NCBI RefSeq assembly: GCF_017307495.1
Contig: NZ_JAFKHE010000029.1
Span: forward strand, 1-64,000
Length of the DNA: 64,000 nucleotides
Direction of reading: 5' to 3'
Source: Devosia sp.
Lineage (GTDB): Bacteria > Pseudomonadota > Alphaproteobacteria > Rhizobiales > Devosiaceae
Shown: piece after piece, positions 52,940 to 62,438 of the stretch
Position numbering within the stretch: position 1 is the first letter of the stretch
How the letters are laid out: each line of letters starts with the position of its first letter
Position numbers and translations under genes: made by a program
Notes under the pieces: model-generated
Database searches by the model: none
What the model saw: the letters and a program-made list of their open reading frames with translations, nothing else
Told to the model about the DNA's origin: nothing

Positions 52940-54064
52940 GTGGCGCAACACAATAGCTATTTCGCTTTCACCCGGCTGCGGGCGCAGTTCATCAAGGAAG
53001 TCCTGAGCATCCTGCGCGACCCGCGCAGCCGTATGGTGGTGTTCGCGCCGCCGCTGTTGCAACTGCTGGTGTTTGCCTTCGCTGCTACGTTAGAAGTGCG
53101 CAATGTCGATATCGCCGTTCACAATCAGGATACCGGGCGCTGGTCCTATGAACTGATCACGCGACTGGACCGGGCCGACTTCATTACCCGGGTCTATCGC
53201 GTGACCGACAGCCAGGAGCTTCGCGATCTTATCGACCAGGGCAAGGTGATCGCGGCGCTCGATATCCAGCCGGACTTTTCGCGTGCAATCGCCGCCGGCG
53301 ACAATGGTCGCATCCAGGTTCTGATCGATGGTCGACGCAGCAATTCAGGGCAGATCACCGCCAGTTATCTTTCCACCATCGCTGCCGAGGTTGGTGCGGA
53401 GGCCAACGCCGGCACCGGGCCCACGACGCCGGCAGCGGTGCGCAACTGGTTCAATCCCAATCTGACGTACCGCTGGTTTATCGTGCCCGGCCTCTCCGGC
53501 ATATTGGCCTTCTTCAGCGCGCTGCTCATCACGTCGCTGTCGATCGCCCGTGAACGCGAACTGGGAACGTTCGACCAGTTGCTGGTGTCGCCAACCTCCA
53601 CGCCGGAAATCATCGTGTCCAAGTCGCTGCCGGCGCTGGTCATCGGCACCATGCTCGGACTTCTGATGATGGCGGCAGCCGCAGGACCGTTCCAGATCCC
53701 GTTCAACGGATCGTTTGGGCTCCTATTTGTCAGCCTGGTCCTGTTCATCCTGTCGGTGGTGGGCATCGGCCTGATGATTTCGGCGATCAGCGCGACCCAG
53801 CAGCAGGCCATCCTTGGCGCCTTCGCCATCGGCGTACCCGCCGTTCTGATGTCGGGCTTCGCCACGCCAGTCGAGAACATGCCCACAATGCTGCAATGGC
53901 TGGCTCAGGCGATACCACTCACCCATTTCCTCATCATCGTGGAAGGCAGCTTTCTGAAAGCAATGTCGCCCGGCGATATTCTTGCCAGCCTTTGGCCATT
54001 GGCTCTCATCGCCCTGGTGTCGCTCACCATGGCCACCATCTTCGTTCGAGGACGTCTGCAATGA
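52940..54064 (+). CDS. ABC-2 type permease (YbhR-like)
   Basis: 374 residues starting at GTG 52940, seven bases after the previous stop. It has the same layout, with RERELGTFDQLLVSPTSTPEI as the ABC-2 motif and PGLSGILAFFSALLITSLSIA preceding it. Second half of the permease heterodimer. Confidence 0.92.
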   Translation: MAQHNSYFAFTRLRAQFIKEVLSILRDPRSRMVVFAPPLLQLLVFAFAATLEVRNVDIAVHNQDTGRWSYELITRLDRADFITRVYRVTDSQELRDLIDQGKVIAALDIQPDFSRAIAAGDNGRIQVLIDGRRSNSGQITASYLSTIAAEVGAEANAGTGPTTPAAVRNWFNPNLTYRWFIVPGLSGILAFFSALLITSLSIARERELGTFDQLLVSPTSTPEIIVSKSLPALVIGTMLGLLMMAAAAGPFQIPFNGSFGLLFVSLVLFILSVVGIGLMISAISATQQQAILGAFAIGVPAVLMSGFATPVENMPTMLQWLAQAIPLTHFLIIVEGSFLKAMSPGDILASLWPLALIALVSLTMATIFVRGRLQ

Positions 54065-55560
54065 GATTGATCTGCTATCGCGAACCGGCATCCTTGACGG
54101 ATCGGGGCGTGCGTCCTCTCCGATGGTGGCGCGCCGCACTGGTGACAGTCGGCTCTACCTCGTTGACCGCCTGTGTCGTCGGCCCTGACTATCACGGGCC
54201 ACCTTCCGTTTACACGGGGAGCGGCTGGACCCTGACGGCGGCAGGAGCGTCCGCGCCCGCCGACCTTACCCGCTGGTGGTCAACGCTGGGCGACCCAGAA
54301 CTGGAGAGACTGGTCGACACTGCACTGGCGCAGAATCTGGATATCCGTCAGGCCTCCGCGAGGATCGACGAAGCGCGGGCACTGCGCGACCGGGCTGCTG
54401 GTCAACAACTGCCCTCTGTTTCCGCAGGCGCCAGCGTGAACCGCCGCCGGCAAAGCGAAAATGGCCCGCTGCCCGTTGGTTCCATTCCGGGGCTCGATGC
54501 GTCGCAGACAATCTATGATGCCGGCTTCGATGCTGCCTGGGAGCTTGACCTGTTTGGCGCCAATCACCGGACGCTGGAAGGCGCGAGCGCGCGGTTGCAG
54601 GAGGCCGAAGCCGAGGCACAGGGCGTACGTATGCGGATCGCGGCGGAGGTCGCTCGCACATGGTTCGAGGCGACTGGCGCCAGGGAAGAATTGCTTACGC
54701 AGCAGGCGACGGTCGCGACGTTGCAACAGACGCTGGACCTCATGCGCAGCCGTGCCGCTCTCGGCGATGTTTCCCGCGCCGATGTGGATGCAGCCCATGA
54801 GCGGTGGGCTGCGGCTAATGCCATGCTACCGGGCATTGAGGCGCGTCAGCGCGGAGCAGTACTCGGTCTTGGTGTCCTGCTCGGCGCACCCCCGGAACGG
54901 GAACTGAAGCTGCTCAACACCGCCGCGCCTGCGCGCGTCCTGCCAGCACTGCCCGTAGGGGAACGCGCCGACATCTTGCGTCGCCGCCCCGATGTTCTGG
55001 CCGCTGAACGGCGACTCGCTGCCAGCACCGCCGATATCGGCGTTGCTACCGCAGAGCTGTTTCCCAAGCTGTCCATTGGTGCCGGTGGCGGATTCCAGGC
55101 GCTCAATCCGGGCGACTGGTTCGATTCGTCCAGCACGCGCCTCTCCATTGTGCCGCTCATCTCGTGGCGATTGTTCGACGGCGGCCGTGTGCGCGCAGAG
55201 ATACGTGCCCGGGAAGCTTCTCAACGGCAGACCGCGCTGGGTTATGAACAGGCTGTGCTGGCGGCACTGGGAGATGCAGAGCGTGCCTTGGGCGATTACA
55301 ATGCAGCTCTTGATACATTGACACGTCGTCAAGCGGCACTGGATTCCTCGCGCCGTAGCTTTGGTCATGCTCAAGCGCGCTTTGCCGCCGGCGATATCAT
55401 GCGAATTGAGTTGCTTGCGGCCCAGCGCCTTCTGCACGAGGCCGAAACTGTAAATCTGCGCGCGCAGACGGCAGCTGCTGTGCAACTGGTAGCGCTGTAC
55501 AAAGCGATCGGAGGTGGCTGGGGGGCGTCCGAAGCAACCTCATCCACTCCCATTTCATGA
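54061..55560 (+). CDS. outer-membrane efflux lipoprotein (NodT/OprM type)
   Basis: 499 residues with a lipobox LTAC (Cys38), then GPDY, WW-TLGDPELERLVDTAL, and two OEP repeats (about 75-270 and 285-480) with the RRRPDVLAAERRLAASTADIGVATAELFP signature. It completes a tripartite exporter encoded in one operon with its own TetR. The exported compound is unknown. Confidence 0.93.
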   Translation: MRLICYREPASLTDRGVRPLRWWRAALVTVGSTSLTACVVGPDYHGPPSVYTGSGWTLTAAGASAPADLTRWWSTLGDPELERLVDTALAQNLDIRQASARIDEARALRDRAAGQQLPSVSAGASVNRRRQSENGPLPVGSIPGLDASQTIYDAGFDAAWELDLFGANHRTLEGASARLQEAEAEAQGVRMRIAAEVARTWFEATGAREELLTQQATVATLQQTLDLMRSRAALGDVSRADVDAAHERWAAANAMLPGIEARQRGAVLGLGVLLGAPPERELKLLNTAAPARVLPALPVGERADILRRRPDVLAAERRLAASTADIGVATAELFPKLSIGAGGGFQALNPGDWFDSSSTRLSIVPLISWRLFDGGRVRAEIRAREASQRQTALGYEQAVLAALGDAERALGDYNAALDTLTRRQAALDSSRRSFGHAQARFAAGDIMRIELLAAQRLLHEAETVNLRAQTAAAVQLVALYKAIGGGWGASEATSSTPIS

Positions 55561-55609
55561 CAGGATCGGCGATCGATTTTTGAACAGCGCTGTTTTCTTC
55601 GCGATCATT

Positions 55610-56101
55610 CTACGGTCTTATTTGTCGTTGCTTTTGGTGTGGCATCTCCTTCCCGGCATAATCGGAATTATTTGATCTCAAATCAGTTTCTACAACTGAC
55701 GAAGTTGAACAAGCATTGCGCGCAACCAATGCGGCAATGCTCACGATGCACCAAAATGCGGTCCGCACGCTCATAGCAATGAGAGTTCGCATTTCGTATG
55801 CGCCGCCTCGGAATATCCACACACCAAAGCCAGCAAAGACAATGACTGTGGCAACAGCAACAGCGACCGCGAATGCAGGCGCCCATCTGCTTCGCAAAAT
55901 CAAACCGATCCCGGTGATGATGTATGCAAATCCAGCAAGAAAATTAAAATACAAGACGAATGGTACAATTTTCTCCCGAGATTCGGGTATCCCGTGAAGA
56001 CCGAGAATAGCGTTTCCACCGGAAACGACCGTGGCTATTCCAAATAGAATTGCCGCTACACCGCAGGCTTTTATAGTCACATTTAGTCTATATTCAGACA
56101 T
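55610..56101 (-). CDS. four-helix membrane protein of unknown function
   Basis: 163 residues. ATG 56101 is preferred because GAGG sits 6 bases upstream; a longer frame overlaps the next gene. Four hydrophobic segments (about 8-30, 43-66, 70-94 and 103-125). No family is recognised. AT content is higher than in the ICE core, so it is probably a late acquisition. It follows the secreted-protein gene by 34 bases. Confidence 0.65.
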   Translation of the reverse strand: MSEYRLNVTIKACGVAAILFGIATVVSGGNAILGLHGIPESREKIVPFVLYFNFLAGFAYIITGIGLILRSRWAPAFAVAVAVATVIVFAGFGVWIFRGGAYEMRTLIAMSVRTAFWCIVSIAALVARNACSTSSVVETDLRSNNSDYAGKEMPHQKQRQIRP

Positions 56102-56135
56102 CGACCTCGTCCCATTCGCTCTTGTGAAGCGTAGC

Positions 56136-56525
56136 CTATCGTTCCAATTTGAATATCCGCTCGCCAGATCTCGTGCCGATATATCCATTATTGGATCGCA
56201 CCAATTCCACGCACCGCTCGGGGAGCAGGAGGCCGGGTTTGAGGCATAGGCCATCTGGCGTCGGTCTCCATGTCGGAGACAATTCCATGGGCCCGCCGGT
56301 CATCTTGCCTTTGCCGTTTTCAAAAAGGACAAGAGTGGTAACGCGGCCATCTTCCGTGGTCATCTTCCAGGGACGCCCGTCTGCAACATAGTGGGCAATT
56401 GCCGTCTGCTCTGCCCTTACAGGGGAAATCGAATGCCCCATCGCAAATATTACGAACACTGAGAATGGTAATACAAAGTGCTTTGCCGGACTGCTTTTGC
56501 GATCATTATTCAGGAGATTTTTCAT
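56136..56525 (-). CDS. secreted protein of unknown function
   Basis: 129 residues: a signal peptide (hydrophobic core about 17-31, cleavage near VRA-EQ), then a small beta-type domain (ADGRPWKMTTEDGRVTTLVLFENGKGKMTGGP) with two cysteines (Leu-Cys-Leu and Arg-Cys-Val), probably a disulphide. It lies behind the decayed tetR and before the membrane protein, and is presumably periplasmic. Confidence 0.65.
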   Translation of the reverse strand: MKNLLNNDRKSSPAKHFVLPFSVFVIFAMGHSISPVRAEQTAIAHYVADGRPWKMTTEDGRVTTLVLFENGKGKMTGGPMELSPTWRPTPDGLCLKPGLLLPERCVELVRSNNGYIGTRSGERIFKLER

Positions 56526-56778
56526 TTATATCCACCCCGAATCTGCGGAGATCCATCGTCAACATGGCGCCACTTACACTCACACCGACCCAAGATTCCT
56601 CGGGAGATTGATCAACGTTTCTTTGGGTAACTCCCGGCCGGTTGGCGACAGCCTCGGTCGTGAGGTCCGCGGAAACTTGTGTCGCGGCAAGGTCAACGAC
56701 GGTTTGGACCGTCGCTTTACGTCGGCCATCCGGGCAAGGTGAGCTTGCCAAACAAACCACATGCACCTTCATTAGCAA
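56506..56778 (-). pseudogene. decayed tetR remnant
   Basis: The frame shows DGRRKATVQTVVDLAATQVSADLTTEAVANRPGVTQ, which lines up with the N-terminal HTH of the two intact TetR genes nearby (DERRAATVEAMVDLAAEQ...ITTTAIAQRMGLTQ). After GVTQ the recognition helix (GALFRHFPSKDAI) is lost and the remaining 150 residues are absent. An operator like the others sits just upstream. It has probably lost function. Confidence 0.7.
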
Positions 56779-56791
56779 GTAACTTATTACT
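56778..56791 (-). promoter_or_regulatory. TetR-type operator before the remnant
   Basis: AGTAACTTATTACT on the plus strand. Read on the minus strand it follows TAGAT, giving TAGATAGTAATA, the same bases as at the tetR-1 operator. It would serve the minus-strand secreted/membrane protein unit. Confidence 0.6.
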
Positions 56792-56969
56792 ATCTAATGG
56801 CGCCGTGATTTGTCAAGTGCGCCCCAGTCCGGAGCGGGAAAGTTCTCGTGGCCTGGCCTTCTATGGCAGTAGCAAAGAGAGGATCAGCGGCAGCCCGAGG
56901 CCGGAGGCAAGAGGTGTTGCCGAGTGAAGGTTGGCGCTGGCACGCCCTAACCATGGAAGCGAAGAGCTT

Positions 56970-57593
56970 TCATCGCGCAGTTTCAATGCCACGGCGATAG
57001 ATGGCATACACGGCCGGGGCATCATGGCGAATCCGACTTACCTTGCCGGCCAACAGTGACTGCATGACCAATCCCTGAATCGTGCCGATGAACAACACGG
57101 CCGCGGCATCCACGTTCAGTCCCGCACTCAACTCGCCTTGCGCCTTACCCACTTCCATCAGGCGGCGCAGCCGCTGTTCGTACTGACGGATCAAGGTCTG
57201 GACCATTCGCTTCGGAAGAGTCTCGCCCGGTCGTTGCAGCTCTCCGAACAGCATTCTTGGCACGCCCGGGTGTCTTGCCACGAAGTCGATATGCGCCATG
57301 AACATGGCTTCGAGGGCCGCCGCAGGGGCCGCCGCGCCTTCGGCCGCCTTGTCCACGCGGGCCAGTAGGCGTTCACTGACCCAGGACAGGGTTGCTTCCA
57401 GGATCGCGTCCTTGGTGGGGAAGTGGCGAAACAGGGCACCCTGCGTCAAGCCCATTCGATCCGCAATTGCGGTGGTCGTGATCTCGGCCGGGTTTTGCTC
57501 TGCTGCCAGATCCACAACGGCCTGTACGGTGGCGGCTCGCCGTTCTTCGGCACGTAGGTATTGAGGGCGTTCGTTCACTGTTCGGATCTCCAC
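56970..57593 (-). CDS. TetR-family repressor facing the PHB operon
   Basis: 207 residues, HTH at about 16-63 (ERRAATVQAVVDLAAEQNPAEITTTAIADRMGLTQGALFRHFPTKDAIL). It is very similar to the efflux TetR at 48345 along its length, including ARHPGVPRMLFGELQRPGETLPKRM. It is divergent from phaC with 270-297 bases between. An operator sits just upstream of its start and a related one at phaC, so it probably represses itself and the storage operon. Confidence 0.92.
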   Translation of the reverse strand: MEIRTVNERPQYLRAEERRAATVQAVVDLAAEQNPAEITTTAIADRMGLTQGALFRHFPTKDAILEATLSWVSERLLARVDKAAEGAAAPAAALEAMFMAHIDFVARHPGVPRMLFGELQRPGETLPKRMVQTLIRQYEQRLRRLMEVGKAQGELSAGLNVDAAAVLFIGTIQGLVMQSLLAGKVSRIRHDAPAVYAIYRRGIETAR

Positions 57594-57594
57594 G

Positions 57595-57613
57595 TAGTGA
57601 GTGATGTATTACT
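57595..57613 (-). promoter_or_regulatory. TetR-type operator upstream of tetR-2
   Basis: On the minus strand: AGTAATACATCACTCACTA, directly after TATAAA. The palindromic core is AGTAAT-AC-ATCACT. Sixteen of 19 bases match the box at phaC. Confidence 0.65.
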
Positions 57614-57857
57614 TTTATAGTCGTCAAACCTCTTCCCCGAAAGAGGGTCAATCTGACGATTCGGGACAGAATGAGCGTGATCGTAACCGCAGTTAACGGT
57701 GGTCTGGTTCAGCTTGGCTTGGTGCGTTGCGACGCCAATTTGTGTGGGGTCGCTGAGAGCGACTCGGCGGCGTCAGCCAGAAACCCGCGCGGGCCGATGC
57801 CCCAGAAGAACTGTCGTCGGCGACGTGAGTTGCATATTCGCTTAAAGAGGGTTAGAT

Positions 57858-57876
57858 AGTAAAATGTCACTCACTA
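57858..57876 (+). promoter_or_regulatory. TetR-type operator at phaC
   Basis: AGTAAAATGTCACTCACTA, preceded by TAGAT as in the tetR-1 box. It overlaps the upstream ATG at 57864, which suggests the real phaC start is the ATG at 57891. Confidence 0.55.
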
Positions 57877-57890
57877 AAATGAGGCTGACA

Positions 57891-59651
57891 ATGACTACTG
57901 TTGCCATGATTGACAAGCCCGCGCCGGCATCATCTGAAAACACGCCGCCCGATGCCTTGGATGCGGTTGCGAACGCCTGGCGGGCGCGCAGCACTGGCGG
58001 GTTGTCGCCGGCGGCGGGCTTGTTGGCGTGGTACGATTGGGCCCTGCACCTGAGTCTTTCACCGGGCAAGCAGCGCAACCTTCTGGAAAAGGGGCTGCAC
58101 AAGCAGCAGCGACTCGCGCGTTATGCAGTACGAGCGGCAAGCGCACGCAACTGCCCGACTTGCATTGAGCCGCTGGAGCAGGATCGGCGGTTCGCCGATC
58201 CTGCTTGGCAGCGATGGCCCTTCAACGTCATTCACCAGAGCTTCTTGCTGCAGCAGCAGTGGTGGCATAATGCCACCACTGGCGTGCGCGGCGTGTCCCG
58301 CCATCACGAGAGATTGGTCACTTTCGCCGGGCGGCAGTGGCTGGACATGTGGTCGCCTGCGAATTTCATCTGGACCAACCCTGAGGTACTGCGCGCCATT
58401 ACGGACAGCGGTGGCGCCAATCTGTGGCGCGGTGCAATGAACTTCCTCGACGATGCGCGGCGTCTTGCGCTGAATGGTGCGCCAGCAGGGGTCGAAGGGT
58501 TCGAGGTTGGCAAGGACGTGGCGGTCACGCCAGGAAAGGTGGTGTACCGCAACCACCTGATCGAGTTGATTCAATACACACCCACGACGCCCGATGTGCA
58601 TGCCGAGCCGATCCTGATCGTGCCGTCCTGGATCATGAAGTACTACATCCTCGACCTGTCGCCGCACAACTCGATGGTGAAGTATCTGGTCGGCCAAGGA
58701 CATACGGTTTTCATTATTTCATGGAGGAACCCGACCGCAGCTGATCGTGACCTCAGCCTGGACGACTATCGGCGATTGGGGGTCATGGACGCATTGGATG
58801 CGGTTACGGCCATTGTCCCCGAGCGTAAGGTGCAAGCGGTCGGCTATTGCCTGGGCGGTACCTTGTTGGCGATCGCTGCTGCTACGATGGCGCGCGATGG
58901 TGACGAACGTCTGCAAAGTTTGACGCTGCTGGCGTCTGAGACCGACTTTCGTGAATCTGGCGAGATCGCGCTTTTCATCGACGAGAGCCAACTGGCGTGG
59001 CTCGAGGCCGGCATGTGGGACAAGGGCTATCTTGACGGCAGGCAGATGGCTGGCGCGTTCCAGATGCTCAATTCGCGTGACCTGATCTGGTCGCGACAGG
59101 TTCGCGAATACCTGTTGGGTGAGCGGCAAGTCTTCAACGATCTGATGGCCTGGAATGCCGACGTGACCCGCATGCCGTATCGCATGCACAGCGAGTACCT
59201 GCGGCAACTGTATCTGTGCAATGATCTGGCAGAGGGACGCTATCAGGTCGGCGGGAGGCCGGTGGCGCTCGCCGACATCGACGTGCCCATGTTCATCGTC
59301 GGCACAGTGCGTGATCACGTCGCGCCTTGGCCCTCTGTGTACAAGATGCACCTGCTCAGTGATGCGGAGTTGACCTTCGTGCTCACCAGCGGTGGGCACA
59401 ACGCCGGCGTGGTCAGCGAGCCGGGGCATCCCCGGCGCAGCTTCCAGATTGCCACCCGTGCCGCCGGCAAGCGCTACGTCGATCCGCAGATGTGGCGCGC
59501 CGAGACGCCTTTGCAGGAGGGTTCCTGGTGGTCGGCCTGGCAGCAGTGGTTGGCGCAACGCTCGGCCGGGCGCGTAGCGCCGCCTGCCATGGGCGGCAGC
59601 ACGTACACACCACTTGGCGACGCGCCCGGGGCATACGTGGCAATGACGTGA
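57891..59651 (+). CDS. phaC: class I poly(3-hydroxyalkanoate) synthase
   Basis: 586 residues from ATG 57891, which has GAGG six bases upstream; an in-frame ATG at 57864 lies inside the operator. The alpha/beta-hydrolase core holds the lipase-like box GYCLGG with nucleophile Cys320, Asp475 (VRDHVAPW) and His503 (GGHNAG). PhaC_N is at about 60-230. The length is that of class I, which works without PhaE. It polymerises (R)-3-hydroxybutyryl-CoA on granules. The reductase phaB follows; no thiolase phaA is in the window. Codon use is less GC-biased than in the ICE core. Confidence 0.95.
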   Translation: MTTVAMIDKPAPASSENTPPDALDAVANAWRARSTGGLSPAAGLLAWYDWALHLSLSPGKQRNLLEKGLHKQQRLARYAVRAASARNCPTCIEPLEQDRRFADPAWQRWPFNVIHQSFLLQQQWWHNATTGVRGVSRHHERLVTFAGRQWLDMWSPANFIWTNPEVLRAITDSGGANLWRGAMNFLDDARRLALNGAPAGVEGFEVGKDVAVTPGKVVYRNHLIELIQYTPTTPDVHAEPILIVPSWIMKYYILDLSPHNSMVKYLVGQGHTVFIISWRNPTAADRDLSLDDYRRLGVMDALDAVTAIVPERKVQAVGYCLGGTLLAIAAATMARDGDERLQSLTLLASETDFRESGEIALFIDESQLAWLEAGMWDKGYLDGRQMAGAFQMLNSRDLIWSRQVREYLLGERQVFNDLMAWNADVTRMPYRMHSEYLRQLYLCNDLAEGRYQVGGRPVALADIDVPMFIVGTVRDHVAPWPSVYKMHLLSDAELTFVLTSGGHNAGVVSEPGHPRRSFQIATRAAGKRYVDPQMWRAETPLQEGSWWSAWQQWLAQRSAGRVAPPAMGGSTYTPLGDAPGAYVAMT

Positions 59652-59760
59652 CATGACCACCAGCGGCGGAGACAGAACTGCCGCGGTTTGATCGGGCCAC
59701 CTCGCAAGGAAAGGCCCACACCTGCCCCCATGGGGCACAACGTGACCGTGGAGCACTGCA

Positions 59761-60204
59761 ATGAACAACGAACTGCCCATCCAACTCTACAAGGCCAATG
59801 CCGAGCTACAGCTACAGATCACCCGTTTGCTGCAAGAGAGCGGACATCGCTGGCTAGAAGCCATGCAACAGCTCAGCGCTGGTAGCGTAGAGGAGACCAC
59901 CGCGCGCATCCAGAGTCTCCAGCAGGCGGCAGACTGGCAGACGCTCGCGACCCTGCCGTCCGAGGTGTTCCGGCGGCTGTATCAGGGCCGCGTTGGCGAT
60001 GCCCAAGCACTTGCTGAAACCGCGGCCAAGAGCCAGTCCGCCTTTGTCGATGGCCTGCGCCAGGCGCTCACGATCTGGCAGGCGTCTGTCTCCGAGACAG
60101 TCGGTGCTAGTGGAGACGCTGCTTCCTTTGCGCATCTTTTTCAGCCATGGACACAGCCTTGGTCTGCACCAGCCGCCACGCCCCAGCGCAAGGCCGAAAA
60201 GTGA
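59761..60204 (+). CDS. phaP: phasin
   Basis: 147 residues, almost entirely amphipathic helix (LYKANAELQLQITRLLQESGHRWLEAMQQL, then AKSQSAFVDGLRQALTIWQ), the phasin_2 layout. Phasins coat polymer granules and control their size. The gene lies between synthase and reductase in one operon. Confidence 0.88.
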   Translation: MNNELPIQLYKANAELQLQITRLLQESGHRWLEAMQQLSAGSVEETTARIQSLQQAADWQTLATLPSEVFRRLYQGRVGDAQALAETAAKSQSAFVDGLRQALTIWQASVSETVGASGDAASFAHLFQPWTQPWSAPAATPQRKAEK

Positions 60205-60214
60205 GGAGGTCGCT

Positions 60215-60961
60215 ATGAGTACCTCTCAGCGAACGGCCCTGGTGACCGGAGGCAACCGGGGATTGGGCGCCGCTATCGCCCGTGCTCTGCACGATGCCGG
60301 CCACCGCGTGATCGTCACGCATACGCCGGGCAACACCACGATTGACCAGTGGCAGCAAGCGCAAGCAGCACAGAATTACACATTCGCCGCCTATGGGGTG
60401 GATGTGTCCGAATACGAATCGACGCAGGAACTGGCGCGGCGCATCCACGCCGATGGTCATCGGGTCGACATTCTGGTGAACAACGCCGGCATCACCCGCG
60501 ATGCCTCGCTGCGCAAGCTCGACAAGGCCGGCTGGGATGCCGTGCTGCGCACTAATCTAGACTCCCTGTTCAATGTCACCAAGCTGTTCATTGACTCGAT
60601 GGTGGAACGAGGTTGGGGACGCATCGTGAACATTTCTTCGATCAATGGCAGCAAGGGCCAGTTTGGCCAGACCAATTACTCGGCGGCCAAAGCGGGCGCG
60701 CATGGATTCACCAAGGCGCTGGCGCAAGAGGTGGCGCGCAAGGGCGTGACGGTCAACACCGTCTCGCCTGGCTACCTGGTCACCGAGATGGTGATGGCTG
60801 TGCACGAGGACGTGCGCCAGAAGATCATCGATGCGATTCCAGTTGGCCGCCTTGGTCAGCCGGATGAGATCGCGGCGCTGGTGGCATTTATCGCGAGTGA
60901 TGCCGCTGCCTTCATGACCGGCAGCAACGTCGCCATGAACGGCGGTCAGCATATGTACTAA
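60215..60961 (+). CDS. phaB: acetoacetyl-CoA reductase
   Basis: 248 residues, a short-chain dehydrogenase. NADPH loop TGGNRGLGAAIA (near 11-22), NNAG near 89-92, Ser141 region (ISSINGSKGQFGQTNYSAAKAG) with catalytic Tyr and Lys in YSAAK, and the SPGYLVTEMV segment after it. It makes (R)-3-hydroxybutyryl-CoA for PhaC. ATG 60215 follows GGAGG; an earlier start would run into phaP. Confidence 0.93.
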   Translation: MSTSQRTALVTGGNRGLGAAIARALHDAGHRVIVTHTPGNTTIDQWQQAQAAQNYTFAAYGVDVSEYESTQELARRIHADGHRVDILVNNAGITRDASLRKLDKAGWDAVLRTNLDSLFNVTKLFIDSMVERGWGRIVNISSINGSKGQFGQTNYSAAKAGAHGFTKALAQEVARKGVTVNTVSPGYLVTEMVMAVHEDVRQKIIDAIPVGRLGQPDEIAALVAFIASDAAAFMTGSNVAMNGGQHMY

Positions 60962-61010
60962 TGCGCGGGGGAGTAACGCTTTAACCGTAGAGCTGGCGCA
61001 CCGGGAGCCT

Positions 61011-62438
61011 ATGTTCATCAACGCTGAGGTAGACTTGGATCAATCTCTACTTAGGAATCGCACCTTCGACGACCTCGCGATCGGCGAGAGCGCTTCCCTC
61101 GTGCGTGTTGTTGGCCCCGACGACATCGATCTTTTCGCCACCGTGTCCGGCGACCTAAATCCCGTTCATCTCGATCCCGTCTTCGCGTCGACCGATTTCT
61201 TCGGACATGTCGTCGCACACGGCATGTGGACTGGCGCGCTGGTCTCGGCCGTACTCGGCACGAAACTGCCAGGCCCCGGCACGATTTATCTCGAGCAAGA
61301 CCTGCACTTCCGCAAACCGGTCTCCCCCGGCGACACGATCACCATCACCGTCACCGTCCGGGAGAAGCGGCCGGAAAAGCGCATCGTCGTACTCGATACC
61401 CGCGGCGCAAACCAGCACGGCGAGGAGGTGTTGAACGGCTCGGCGACCGTGATCGCTCCTGACCGCGCCATCGAATGGCCGCGCACGCAGCTTCCCGACG
61501 TTGCACTGGTACGGCGTGACCGATACGAGCATTTCGTCAACGAGGCTCGCACCCTGCCGGTGCTCAAGGCAGCGATTGTCCATCCTTGCTCGCCTGATGC
61601 CATACTTGCCGCGGTGGAGCTCCGCAACGAGGGTCTGCTCGAGCCGCTTCTCGTCGGGCCCGAGACCAAAATCAGAGCCGCTGCTGAGGAGGCCGGCGTC
61701 TCGCTTGATGGAATCCCGATCGAAGCCGTCGAGCACAGCCATGCGGCGGCCGCACGCGCCGTCGAGCTTGCCGCCGGCGGTCGCGTCGCCACGCTCATGA
61801 AGGGGAGTCTGCACACCGACGAACTGCTCGGAGCGGTTGTCGCCGAGAATTCCGGGCTGCGGACAGATCGTCGCGTCAGCCATGTCTATGCGATGAGCGT
61901 GCCCGCCTACTCGAAGCCGCTTGTCGTCACCGATGCGGCGATCAACATTCAGCCGACTCTCGATCACAAGCGCGACATCTGCCAGAATGCAGTCGACCTT
62001 CTGCACACGCTCGGCGTCGTCGAACCGCTCGTTGCCGTCCTTACTGCCGTCGAGACCGTCAATCCCCGTATGCCATCGACGCTCGACGCCGCCGCGCTCA
62101 CTGTCATGGCGGCTCGTGGCCAGATCACGGGCGCACGTGTCGACGGGCCGCTCGCCTTCGACAACGCCATCAACTCCGACGCAGCGCGAACCAAGGGCAT
62201 AATCTCGCCTGTCGCCGGTCAGGCGGATATTCTGCTCGTACCGGATCTTGAGGCCGGAAACATGCTGGCGAAACAACTGATCTATTTCGGCGGCGCGGAC
62301 GCAGCCGGGCTCGTGCTCGGCGCCCGCGCGCCGATCATCCTGACGAGCCGGGCCGATTCCCTGCGCACCCGCATCGCCTCTGCTGCGCTCGCCAAGCTCG
62401 TCGCATTCCGCTGGTCGCGGGGAGCCAAACCCGCATGA
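61011..62438 (+). CDS. MaoC-like hydratase / phosphate acyltransferase fusion
   Basis: 475 residues. The N-terminal MaoC domain (about 10-150) contains ATVSGDLNPVHLDPVFA and GHVVAHGMWTGAL, the hydratase-2 motif with Asp and His. The C-terminal phosphate acetyl/butyryltransferase (about 170-470) contains KAAIVHPCSPDAILAAVELRNEGL and LKGSLHTDELLGAVV-type loops. It would interconvert acyl-CoA and acyl phosphate for the kinase that follows. It overlaps ackA by four bases (ATGA). Confidence 0.92.
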   Translation: MFINAEVDLDQSLLRNRTFDDLAIGESASLVRVVGPDDIDLFATVSGDLNPVHLDPVFASTDFFGHVVAHGMWTGALVSAVLGTKLPGPGTIYLEQDLHFRKPVSPGDTITITVTVREKRPEKRIVVLDTRGANQHGEEVLNGSATVIAPDRAIEWPRTQLPDVALVRRDRYEHFVNEARTLPVLKAAIVHPCSPDAILAAVELRNEGLLEPLLVGPETKIRAAAEEAGVSLDGIPIEAVEHSHAAAARAVELAAGGRVATLMKGSLHTDELLGAVVAENSGLRTDRRVSHVYAMSVPAYSKPLVVTDAAINIQPTLDHKRDICQNAVDLLHTLGVVEPLVAVLTAVETVNPRMPSTLDAAALTVMAARGQITGARVDGPLAFDNAINSDAARTKGIISPVAGQADILLVPDLEAGNMLAKQLIYFGGADAAGLVLGARAPIILTSRADSLRTRIASAALAKLVAFRWSRGAKPA

